Of a DNA stretch of 64,000 nucleotides, positions 1 to 10,900 are shown one piece after another; position 1 is the stretch's first letter; each line of letters starts with the position of its first letter. The position numbers were made by a program, and so were the translations under genes. Source of the stretch: Hypomyces perniciosus (Eukaryota > Ascomycota > Sordariomycetes > Hypocreales > Hypocreaceae); NCBI GenBank assembly GCA_008477525.1, contig SPDT01000004.1:930001-994000 (forward strand). The letters are read 5' to 3'. The notes under the pieces were generated by a model. That model saw nothing but the letters and a program-made list of their open reading frames with translations, was not told the DNA's origin and searched no databases.

Positions 1-2955
1 ATCTCGCATCCAAAACTATTATAAACCTGGTGGCGGAGGGGTGAAGAAGTTGTACCCCGTTGAAGTCCACAACCAATTGATCGTGTATGGATCCGCGCCT
101 TGAGCCGCAGTCGACCCCTCTCCACCAATAAGTAACCTGTCCCGATGGATCGATATCGTCGGCCGTTGGATCATGCCCTTCAATAATGAGCGCAAGTGCT
201 GGGAAGCTGGCATACCCTTGGGCAAACAGGAGCTCCCCCCAAGTTTGGATATTCCGAACCCAAACGTCTTCGTTCTCCACATTGCGTGGTGACCCAACAT
301 ACCAGAGGCTATTAAGCTCTTGCTGACAGTTGAATCCATCTCTCGTAGGTCGTGCCCCGGTGCCCCGAACACGCCAGGCTTGGCTACCATGTGCTGGGCG
401 AACCCATTGCCCATGGAAAAAAGTCACGGCCTCGATGCCCATATAGGTGCGGCCGTCTATCCGGCGGAGCCACTCCGAGTCGCGGTTGATATGAAGATGG
501 AAGACTTTGCAAGACATAGGTAAGTTTTTTCTTCATCACTTCAACAGAAAGTTCTTGGATACTTACCAATCCATCTATCTGGGGGGTCCATTACAGTTCT
601 GTCTCGATATTGATCCAGCTCTTCGTCGTTTATGATTCGTCCTGGCTCAGGGCCAATCCAGTGAGCAAGCTCCAAAAACGGGCCTTCGGCTGAAGCAGAT
701 CCAAGTCCTGTTTGATACTGCCAACGAGCATAGTGCAGAGTCAAATGCCCATCAAAGATTCCTTGGAGGACATCCTCCAAGCCAGGGGAAGAATTGTCTC
801 CACCGCCCGTTGCCCAGATTCTTCGAGGCTGGACGACCGCACTTTGATCACTGCGCTTCCTTGATGATTGCAGGTCGCAAAAGACTTGGTTAGCTCTTCT
901 GGCCCTGCGGATGCCTCGGCCCGCCACTGTCGGGTTATAAAGAATATACTCGAGCAGGCCGCGTGGTTCATATAACGATAAATTATCGAGAAACTCTTGG
1001 AGTGGACGGTACTCCAGGATCTCGTCGTAACTGGCAGCAAAGTCGGTGTTCCAGATTCTTCTGAGGGGATCGATCTCTTGGTATCTCATGCTAAACATGA
1101 GTGTCGCAAACTGGAGAAGCATGTTCCAGTTGTCTATCGTACAGTCTTTAGCCCATCCCTGCAGAATCTCGAACTCGCGAGATTCCAACACAAGATCTCT
1201 CTTTATCTGGGGCATAGAGTCTCTGAAGGGGTCGTGCAAGGTGGGCTGCAAGATAGTGGCCGGACAGGTCGGATTCTCCATGTACTTTGAAAGTAAGAGC
1301 CGGAACTGCTTTGCCTGGGAAGATCCGAGGTTATCATCATCTCGACGGGCATTTTGTTGGTTTGAAGGCTCCTCGCAGCAATATGCAGCCTTTCCAAAGC
1401 AATATTTCTCACCAGGCTTGGTCTCGTGGAAGCCGACCTCCAATGCCAACCGAATATGCTTCGGGGGGCACGCTCCTTCGCATATATACTTTTGGCTGTC
1501 CTCGTTCAGGTACCCTACTTTGCTGTACCACTTACAGTTTGTGGTGAACTCCTTTGGCGGCGGCTCGATGCAGCACAAACTCCTCTTCTGGTCCCTACCA
1601 CAGGATTGCGTCCCGCCAGCGCCGTTGGTCGCGGCAACGAGAAAGTGTGGTAAGAGACCACCGCATGCCTTTTCAGGTTCCTTTGAACAGGGGGACCAGG
1701 TGCAGTTCCCGTATGTCGATGTTGACACCGTTCTAGTGCAGCAGGCGGGCTGGTAGCCCTTGGAGCAGCCAAGATTCAACGTGCCCACCTCAACCTCTGT
1801 AGTTTGACAGCCAGGACTGCATTTTCCAGAGTTGCGATGTCCACGCCAGGTGCATGTCGGCTGTGGCTGATTCGACGGACAGCATAAGCGAACGAAGCCG
1901 TGGCCAACACTCAGGCTAGAGCATGGAGTGGCATCCATCATAATCTCCTTGTGTCCATCGCGGGGCACCTCTTTGAAGCCTTCTGGACAGCCCTCGAAGC
2001 AACTTGTCCATTGGCACACCTTTGATGAGTTAGGTAGGAAGGAGGCATAATCCTTCTCGAAGTTTGGAAACTCGATCTTCGGTCGTCCCAACGCCGTGAT
2101 GAGTGCTTGCGCATTGGTACGGCTAGGGTCGTCCTGGCTGATAGCCCACACCATGAAGCCCGTGATACACTGGCTGTGGAGTTGGTTTGCCTTCAAACGC
2201 CATGTCACTACGTCGTCAAAAGACGCCCACTGGTTCCCCCACGAGACTGTCTTGACAGCCGCGTCGCGATGCAGGGTCGGTGTAAGCGTTTCCTTCTTGA
2301 TAATCTCTTGAATATCTGGATGGAGCAGGACACCCGAGGTTCCGGAGCATCTGCCCGGTGTTCCTGCGGAGCTGATACGACATCCAGGGGTGTTGCAGTT
2401 GGGGTTGGTAAGTGTGAAGCTGCGACTATAGTAAGCCATACCCATGGTGACTTTGCTGGGGCTAATGCCATTTCGCCATAGCAGATCCAGGCCCAGTTGA
2501 ATCTCGGTGAGATTCGAATGCGAATTAACCCAAGGTCCAGTCCACTCGTTATCGATGTCCCAGGACCCGTGAACGTCGTAGCTCATAAGATTGAACCAAT
2601 CTACAGTTTCTTCGAGTCCGACTATGTCGAAGTGCTGTAGATACCAGTAGCTTGCAGGTATAGCCATTGAGACCCCTTTGCGCATTTGGTTCATCCTCTG
2701 CCGAAGCTTCTTCATAAATGTGACAACGTTCTTATAGTCGTCTCCGCGGCCATGCCAGTCTTTGGCCACAGGGTATTCCCAATCGATATCGATACCGTCG
2801 AAACCATACTTATTCATCATCCTCCCAAGTGACCTGAGAAAGGTGTCTGTGTGAGCTTCTGAGGTGGCTATATCGCTAAACGTTGTCTGCGTGGGGACCC
2901 CCCGATCCTCGTTGTCGAGCTGCGCTGCTATAGCTTCTAGGATATTCTCAGTCAA
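1..2955 (-). CDS. Subgroup C GH18 chitinase, N-terminally replaced, 3' end runs off the window
   Basis: Secreted fungal chitinases of subgroup C (killer-toxin-like) cleave chitin beta-1,4 links. The catalytic signature FDGIDIDWEYP (DxxDxDxE) is intact, followed by typical barrel segments ASYWYLQHFD, WFNLMSYDVHG and GFMVWAISQDDP, then a Cys-rich region with about 20 cysteines and a long C-terminal domain. An intron at 505-566 (GTAAGT...CAAAG, phase 1) joins WI to VFHLHINRD, and the last exon stays open to base 1, so the gene continues outside the window. What is odd is the start: the first about 20 residues (MTENILEAIAAQ...) are a HEAT-type repeat, and the family sequence begins only at PTQTTFSDIA, within the barrel. 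The signal peptide, LysM/chitin-binding modules and first barrel strands are missing. The product, if made, would lack a secretion signal and probably not fold normally. Confidence 0.85.
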
Positions 2956-3361
2956 TGTTGACTGCTGGTCTAAGACCTCAGCGGCAGTCCGTCAAACCTC
3001 CCGATCTTTGTCACCGAGCCGTATTGCTATAGCTTCTAGGACCTTCTCAGGCAATGTCGGCTGCTGGCGTAAAGCCCGGATTGCAGCCTGTCGGATGTTC
3101 CGATCCTCATGCTCCAGCAAGCAACTTACTTGTTCACCAATGCTGAGAGGAAGTGTTGTCCGTTTCGTGAGCGACTGCAGAATCTTGTTTTTTGCATAGT
3201 TGGATCCATCATGCAAGGCTTTTTTCAGAGCATTTTCGGGAAATTCTACTTCTCTTGCTAGGGAGGCACTATCCGTTAACTTGCATTCAAATAGTGGCCA
3301 CTCCGATAGTCTCTGTTCTAGTCTCTCATGATAATTGCTACAAATGCGATTATTAGCCTAT
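2956..3361 (-). pseudogene. HEAT-repeat fragment fused to the chitinase 5' end
   Basis: In the same frame as the chitinase ORF, codons upstream encode degenerate repeats of about 31 residues, with motifs such as IRQAAIRALRQQPTLPEKV and VLEAIAIRLGDKDREV. These are typical of HEAT-like sensor repeats in fungal NACHT/STAND proteins. A single TGA at 2992-2994 interrupts the array; one C-to-T change (CGA to TGA) would create it. Upstream the frame stays open back to a TAG near 3362, through a non-repeat stretch (HERLEQRLSEWPLFECKL). No NACHT domain or convincing start codon is visible, so this is the severed tail of a larger gene. The repeat frame runs directly into chitinase sequence near 2893. 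Confidence 0.7.
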
Positions 3362-4193
3362 TCTTTTGCCTATTGGCGTGACGGTATGACGGTTCGTTAC
3401 ATAGCTGTACGTCAAGGTGGTGCCAGACTTTTGTCACGAAGGTGTAGTGCTGCTGTCAACACGATTTCAGGTCTTTGTGGCGGCAAGGTTTTAGACTATT
3501 TACGGTGACCCCATATTGAACCGTTTCGCTGATTTTAGCCGTTAGGTCTTATTGTACTCCGTAGCTGGAAACTTTTATGGTGGTTTATCCACCAACACTA
3601 CTTCGTAGTTACTAACACTATCAGTTCCTAGTGCTACTAGTTGCTACACTCTTTTCGAACATTGCACGAGCGTCTAATGATAGACCTTGTATCCCGTTTT
3701 GGATTCAGGCCATACCCGGCTCAGAACCTCTCTACTATTATTAACTCAAATACTACCCATAGCCTCGTGTTCTGTCCAATCGGAGACTTATTTAATACTA
3801 TCCCAGTCAATAGATTTTGGCTTCTGTCAAGGCAACTACTACATGACATCACCTTCACGCCGCAGAAAGAGCGCAGAAAACCCTTTATCTTTTACATTTG
3901 TCAACATAAGCTGACGCAATTATATCTCCTCTTGCATTGATTCCATCTCATTGATCAGTAATCATTTCATTGAACTTTGATTCGCCACTGTAACGTTGCC
4001 GGTTTTGCGTACTGAGTATTCCAGCAGGCCGTTTTACGAATTCTGACTACATGAGGATGAATAAACACATTGGCACATGACATATAAATGTAGTTATTGG
4101 TCCTTCTCAAATAAATGGTCAAGCTCACATGTCTTTATACATTAGTTTGAGAACGCCGCATATCCTAAAGACTGTAATTCGAAATATCCAACC
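3362..4193. other. Intergenic, AT-rich, no gene seen
   Basis: About 830 bases between the HEAT fragment and the acyltransferase relic. Open frames here are short and resemble no family I recognise. One copy of the intergenic word TACTTCGTA lies at 3599-3607. The last 100 bases before 4194 would carry the acyltransferase promoter; no clear TATA or CAAT arrangement was identified. Confidence 0.6.
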
Positions 4194-5700
4194 ATGGGAT
4201 CTGCAACGCATCCTGGGCGGACGGTGACTCGACCACTGGACGCCAATGAGGCCTTCCTCAAGTGGGCTGCAGAACTGGGACTTGCCATCGATCGCGGCCA
4301 CTGGACTATGACGCAAACCATCAAGTTGTCCTTCCCGTCCTCGGTCTCAAACCCCGTCCCGTACCTCCGCCAGGCATGGCTTGTGCTCCGAGACCGCCAC
4401 CCGAAGCTGGGCGCCGTTTTCGTCTCCACCCCGGAAGGAAATGCGCTCTCGACGGATCTGGGCCCCTTTGATGAGGAGGCGTGGCTTTCTGAGACCTTCT
4501 TCGTCGACCCTTCCGTTCCGGACTCCCATGTCCTCTTCGCGTCTCTTGGCTTCACCAGACAACCACGATCCTTCTGGCTGCCCAACACACAGGAGTTTGC
4601 TATAAACATGCCGTATTGGCTCTCTGATGGACTTGGGACTGTTATGCTTGCGCACCGCCTCCTGGTGATACTCGCCTCTGTCATTGCTAAAGGACTTGAC
4701 GCCGAGTTGGGCGAGTATGCTAGTGACGAGGTACTCTATGAAATAAACCCGCCAGACGGCGACAAACTGAGCGGTTATGTTGCCGGAGATTCTCCCGCTG
4801 CAAGTCGTCTCCGGGATGCTTGCCAGGCAATACTGGCACCCATGCTTGCAGGGCTTCCGAGTATAGGCCTGCCCATCAATCCTGGCAGCGATGCTTTGCC
4901 CCCAGGGCCAGCTGCTCATGCTTCATTCTTCATTCTCTCTGGAAACCAAAACGACAGCCGAAGTGATTGCTGCGTGTCGCAAACTTGGCATCAGCGTCAA
5001 CAGTGCGGTGCACACGTCCATGATGCGTGTCATGGCACAACAACCCCAGCACCCGCTTGCAAAGACATACACAAGCGTCATTTTCGTCAACATGCGACCA
5101 CACTTGCCGACACAGGCACTTAGCATCGCCGGCGGTTCAATGGTCGCGCTACAGCCCATCTCGTTTGGTGGTTTGCTCCCTGGGCCCGACGGGAAGCCTG
5201 CAAAAAGCTGGTTGGAACTAGCGACTGAGGTCAATGTCATTTACCGCAGAACTCCGCATAAGTTCTATGATCCTCAAGACGGGAGCCCGCCGTTGAGTAT
5301 CGCCGATGTAAACGGGAATGTGTCTAGAGCAGTACATCAGATGATGAGCAGGCCTCCGCCGCCAGGACTACCTCCACCACAGCTCCTGGAGTACAGTTCG
5401 TTTGGTATTCTGGAAGACCACATCCAGCGAGAGTATGCTGTTGGAGAGCATGGCCAGAAAATCGAGGTGGTGGATATTTGGAAGGCAAGCGACTGTCTCA
5501 ACGCCTCGGTGCTCGCTCATGGCTTCACAATCCGTGACAGGCTCACGCTGTCGGCAGGTTTTAACGGGGGCTACTATGATGTGTCATTTGTGCAGCAGAT
5601 TCTTGAAGCTGTCGTTGCTGACCTCTTATTTTGGCCTTGGCATCTCGGCATAAGCAGCATTGCAGCATTCCAACTTCTACAGACTCTCTCGTCCATTTAG
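4194..5700 (+). pseudogene. Condensation-domain-like acyltransferase, frameshifted
   Basis: Two overlapping frames together give about 500 residues like fungal condensation-type (CoA-dependent or NRPS-like) acyltransferases. The N-terminal frame (from ATG 4194) carries the YLRQAWLVLRDRHPKLGAVF block and the active-site loop; the C-terminal frame carries VNSAVHTSMMRVMA, SVIFVNMRPHLP and a late LTLSAGFNGGYYD block. The frames meet at 4922-4935, where TTCATTC is present twice in tandem. Removing one 7-bp unit restores one frame, and no GT-AG intron fits at that point. The active-site HxxxDG motif reads YWLSDG, so the catalytic histidine is tyrosine, another change that a C-to-T transition would give. 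Substrate unknown. An older inactive gene is most likely; assembly error at the duplication is the alternative. Confidence 0.7.
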
Positions 5701-6278
5701 TTTTTCCTTGAGCAAAAGGACTACCTACTATTGATAACCCACCTACAAGCTAGGGCGAGCTGTATGTGGCTGGAGAGCCAAGAGCACTCATGTGCCGAAG
5801 ATAATGAGACGATGCCTTAGCTGAAGCACTTCATCTGCTACATGTTCCGAGTGTGAGATTCAATAGAGGTAGACAGCAATGAGATAATAATGAGTCGAGG
5901 AGTGATTATACTGATGTGTGTGTCTAGACGTGTCCACATGCACTCTCTTTTGTCTTGTCTGTGTAAATGGTGTTGTGTCCAGTTGTGCGCGTGGATCTGG
6001 GTTTGTCACGGCAGTAAGCCACAGCTCATCGTTCTCCAACACATCACCAACCTCGCTATGCAAATGCTCGGCCTGTTTGGCGGCTGGTCAACTGTGCCTC
6101 GTCATCTCTAGTAGTAGCACCACTCGGGCCGACACGCTGCAGCACAAGCCAGTAAAGACCCTGTGTTACAATCACACAATGTCGAGGCTGAGATTTTCAC
6201 TTCCGAGACTCTGAACTCTAGTTCTGCAGCAAAATATCATCTTTTTTCTCCGGGCTCTTGAGATCTACCAGAGACGTG
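5701..6278. other. Intergenic, nothing recognised
   Basis: Between the convergent 3' ends of the acyltransferase relic and the PhzF-like gene. It contains only short open frames without family resemblance, and no repeat or RNA gene was seen. Confidence 0.6.
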
Positions 6279-7199
6279 CTACGGTAGCCGTTGACTGTTT
6301 GCCTCCCCAGAAGTCCATTTCACCTTGCCCGAGATCCAACAGCCTTCCACCCCCTCACCATGTCTCAACGAAACCGAAATTTCAGACGGTTGACCCATAG
6401 CCCATCCCTGACGAACGAGAATCGGTCTCAACGTCTCGGACGACATGGTAGCGTTATCCACTAAGCCATATGCAAGCGCCGCAGCCGCAATGCCCGTTGC
6501 TGGATCTTCGGTGTAGCCAGAAGATCTTGGGAACTGACGTGCCTCAACAAGCTGCTGATCGAGGTCAAGGACAGCGTAGGGATATAATCCAGTAGAGTCG
6601 ATCTTCTCGCAGATGGCACGGACGACATCGGGATTTGGATTGAGTCGGTTTAAGATATCTCGATTCATTACCGGAATGAGCGTCTTCGTCCGAGAGGTCC
6701 GGCCGTTTTGCACTTTGCTTGCCGATGCAAGCTCGCCCTCAGTGATGCCCAAGCAGGATAGAATTTCCGCAACAAGCTCGTCTTGTATATCTTCCACTGT
6801 TCCTGCTGGTTGAGACACAAGAACAGATGCAATGCCTTCATCTAGGTTCAATTGCGCCTCAACAATACCTGACAGTGTTGAAATAAGCAATTTATCTGCT
6901 GCGGGCAGCAACCCTAGCTGGTCCATGGCCCAAATAGCTCCGACCGTTACATGACCACACATTTCCATTTCGTGATTCGGGACCCAGTATTTCATCGTGA
7001 GATGACAATTAGAATGCCCTGCTGCTTCTGATGATAGCACGAAGCCGCACTCGTGGCCACTCTTCTTAGCCAGGGATTACATCTCCGCTAGGGCCAACCC
7101 GTCAGCGTTGAGGAAGATGGTAGCCGGGTTGCCGCCCTTTTGATCATCGTCGAGAGAATAAGGAAAGACTGAGATACGACAGGTTTGCACTTTATCCAT
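6279..7199 (-). pseudogene. PhzF-family isomerase-like gene with one in-frame stop
   Basis: PhzF-like proteins are two-domain isomerase/epimerase-like enzymes, named after phenazine biosynthesis, with mostly unknown substrates in fungi. From ATG 7199 the frame reads MDKVQTCRISVFPY, then GGNPATIFLNADG, the usual N-terminal block with the GNPA motif. At 7077-7079 it meets TAA, then resumes in the same frame with SLAKKSGHECGFVLS, EMEMCGHVTVGA and the conserved YTEDPATGIAAAALAYGL, ending at 6279. Total length with the stop is about 306 codons, normal for the family. A CAA-to-TAA change explains the break; the flanks match the family with no bases missing and no intron signals, so splicing does not explain it. 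If translation restarted downstream, the protein would lack the N-terminal catalytic region. Confidence 0.8.
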
Positions 7200-7905
7200 G
7201 GCTGAAACTGAGTGTGGTATACAGTTTGTTGTGTACGAGTATCTTGAACAGAGATTATAGCTTGCAGCTCAGACGCGAGGTAATGAAAGTTGTACACTCT
7301 ACAGTAGCATTTAGGGAGCGTATTCGGCGATGAGTTACTCGTATTGGCAGCGGGACTTACAAGTGGATCATTGTTATATTATCAATCCACTACCAAGCGA
7401 AATTTGTAAGATCTTGATAGGCTGTGTTTGAAGTACTATCATCTCGGGCCACCTGGCGGAATAAATCGGATACCCGGTTACTTCGAAGTTAATCACCGAA
7501 GATACCCATATCACTTTCACCATCACCTGATGCGTTCATGCACGCACGTTCGCAGTATGCTCAGATCCCCAGTTATATATTGTGTACGAGTACACTTTTC
7601 AGCTCAGCTCGAGCAAAACCTTTTAGCATATTAATTGGGTGTTACAAGCCCATAAGGTTTAGAACGTCTCTCTGCCATCCCTATGGTTCGAGAATTTGAT
7701 ATCCTACACTCGCATTCTTTAGGTTATAAGCTGCCCACATAGTAGTAGTATATATAAATACGCGCTATTGCAATCCCATCAAGACTCATAAGAATATCAT
7801 TATAAAGAAGAGTTCTTCATCAATTATGTTAAACCCAACAAGCAGATTTAAAGCCTTTAAAATTTCTAGCGTCTGAGAAAATCAGCCTGCGCTTCATCCA
7901 TGATC
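7200..7905. other. Intergenic, holds left copy of a diverged repeat
   Basis: AT-rich stretch between the PhzF-like start and the 3' end of the NACHT-ankyrin gene. No gene seen. Its last 180 bases contain one copy of a diverged direct repeat, listed separately. Confidence 0.55.
7724..7890 (+). repeat. Diverged direct repeat, left copy
   Basis: Bases 7724-7830 align with 14821-14925: both contain CCCATCAAGACTCAT and ATAAAGAAGAG in the same order and spacing. A second matching block TCTG(A)GAAAATC lies at 7873-7883, after about 50 extra bases. Most aligned differences are C/T or G/A, with this copy usually holding the A or T. It lies just past the NACHT-ankyrin stop codon. Confidence 0.65.
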
Positions 7906-10900
7906 TCACTTCTTAAACAACTCCAGAAGGAAAGTATTATCACATGCTACGGCAATGTCCAGAGCTGTCCTTTGCCGCCCGTCTTCAGCCATTGGATCAA
8001 GTCCTTTAGCAACTAGAAATCTAAATCGTGAGATGAGAACTTCCTCCCTGCTTCTTACGAAGTGGCTGCTTTGATACGAAGCGCCCGCCAGGACATGTAA
8101 CAGTGTCTCTCCGGCATCATTGCGGGCCATGAAGTCTGCTCCTGCTTCCTCGTAAAACGCCAGCTGATCCCGCTCGAACTCCTCAAGTTCAGCTTGCTCC
8201 ACTGGCGGCTTCTGGGATTGGAGGGCTGTAAAAGTGTCCAAGGGCACGCCGAAGGGCACGCCGAAGGGCACGCTGATGTTCGATCTCTGCGACCGAGATT
8301 GGAACCTGTCGAGGTTCAAAGGCTGTGACGCAAACCATCTGAATAGCGGCGTGTTGCCATTTTTGGTATTCCGTATGTTGATCGGAACGCCCATGTTGAG
8401 GAAGCGTTGAAATAATGTATGTCTTGGACGTGCGCCGAGGAGGTGTATGGGGAAATTCCCATCGGCGCCTGGGTGCAACGGGTCTGAACCTGCATCAAGA
8501 AGGATATCGACAACATCTCTGGGGGAGTCTGGCATGAAGAAGCCGATAATCATATTGTTGGAGCCCGGCTGGACACAGTTTATCGGCGTGTTACCATTGC
8601 TATCCTCCTCATGTACAAGTTCCGGGCGCTTAGATAGCATCAGCTTCACTAATTCGTCTCGCTTGTAGATCGCTGATGACGCATGAACCTCGAAGATCTG
8701 GTGGAGAACGTTTTTGCCCTTGTTGTCGCGAGCTGACAGATCGGCTCCCTGCTCTATGAGCCGTGTGGCGGCCATGGTACTAGTGACTGACCTGTTCCGG
8801 CATGCTGCCAGAAGCAAGGTCCTACCCTTGGCATCACGACGCTCAAGGTCGAGCGACTCCCAATCGATAATGTCTTGAACGAATCCGCTACTCTCCAGTA
8901 GATCGTGGATGATTGTGCAGTCCTCAAAATGGTGGCCCTGAGGAGGTCGCTTGCCTGTACCACCACTCTCAGCGTCGTCAGCCATTCTATTGGCATGTGC
9001 ACTTGCTGCAAGAGGACTCTTGATGTCCGGAACGGTCTTCCTAAACGTGCCGTAGATGTCCGTGCCGTGAGAGATAAGCGGCTTCATCATGTCGATGTAT
9101 TTCTGCTTATTACCGGCTTCGTTTGCCGTTTGGCCAAAAGGAAATGTGTTTGTATCACCAGCTTTGGTTGCCTTATCGTCGATGAGCAACACTGCATATA
9201 GTTCGTCTTGCTCAATCTTGCCGTCAGGCCTTTCTATTCCAGAATCAACCTGGTATCCCGAATTGTTGAGGATCTTGATATCGCATCGTTGGTTTGAATC
9301 TATGCCGTACGACAGAAGTCGCTCAAACAATTTGACATTGCATTCCTCAATTGCAATAAACAAAGCCCCAACATTTGGTCTGACTCCTGGTGGAAGAAGA
9401 ATCCTTATCATCTCGGGATTATTGTGTGTAACTGCAAGAGTCTGGCAGCTCATGCCCATCTTGTTCATAGCGTTGATATTCGCGCCGGCGCTGACAAGCA
9501 ATCGAACTGCTTCCTCCTGGAGGAAACTACTCCTGGGAATGTCCCCCAAGCTATTTTCTATCGCAATGTGCAGAGGTGTGCGCCCTTGATCGTCTTTGAC
9601 TTCGACGTTGGCTCCCTGACTGATGAGATAGGGAAGCGCCTGATGGACCTGCCACCAGTGGTGACCTTTGGCCAATATATGAAGCGCACTCACTCCCATA
9701 CCCATCTGCCCATACCTTCGATCCCAAAATCCTGTCAGGTCATGTGCGTTGACGTTGACTTTGATCGTCTCAACGAGCACTTTGACCACTTCCATGTTGG
9801 GCGTACTGGTGCTGCATGCGGCTATTAGCAACGGTCTGATGGTTCCAGCGTTAAAGTAGGCGTCGCGCTTCGCAATCTTCTGCCATTTCTTGCACCATTT
9901 CGCATCTTCAAACTTGTTTGCAACCTCAGGGGTGCACAACTTCGCAAGAAGTCGCCCATATCCTCCACAGACCAATGTATGCCAGTCTGACTCGCTTGTC
10001 CAGCTGGGCTGCGTGAAATCTGTACCTTCCCGATGAATAATTTCAATGGAGCCATAGTTTCGCGATGCTAGAAGCGCATCGAGTTCAGTCCCACCACAAT
10101 GCCGGTGTAGGGTACATTTAGGAGCGGACTCTTTGGACGCAGCCATCATCTCTGCCTGTCTGCGAAGACTCAAAAGGTACTCAGCATCACTTTCGTATAG
10201 TCTGGGGTTTAGTCGCTCGATCAGAGCCAAGAAACATTTTAGAGCATAGCCTGTTGAAGAACTCTTAATAGAACTGATGGCTACTTGAAGCTGATTCCGT
10301 CCGGAAGCGTCTGTTGTGTCGACGTCCGCTCCATGAGCGACGAGCATGTCCAGGATTTCTTCAAGCCGAGCAGAAATATGTCCAGATGGTATTTCCATGT
10401 CTTTTGGTAGCGTTGAATCTGTCCGGTAGATATGCGGACGAGAATCATCGTCAAGTTTGAGCCCTGCGGCTTGGAGGCGATCGTGTCTTTCAATAGCAGA
10501 ACCACAACCTCGCCAAAGTTCCTGCTCGCTTTCAAACTGCGCGCATTCCAGTAGCGGTGTTACATCGCCCTCCGCTCTGATATTTACATTGGCCCCGGAT
10601 GCGAGCAGTAATGCCACTGTCTCTGGACGCCCAGATCTGCACGCGTAATGAAGAGCCGTCTGTTCACTATTATCCAAATAGTTGATGAGGTCTAAAGGGG
10701 TAGGGCCAGTCGAATTGCCAGCTCTCTCGTATTCCTTGAGCAGCATCCCAACGATGTTTGGCTGACAAGCGCGAGCTGCGAGATGCAATGGAGTTAGCCC
10801 CTCAAGAGTCACGGCAGTTGCGTTCGCTCCAGCTCTGAGAAGGGCAGCGACGTGATACTCTGAGATAGTCGCAGCAAGATGGAGAGGCGTTATGCCATCA

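Noticed and set aside
1046..1756. 236-codon ORF on the plus strand
   Set aside because: Lies wholly opposite the chitinase coding exon and has no family resemblance.
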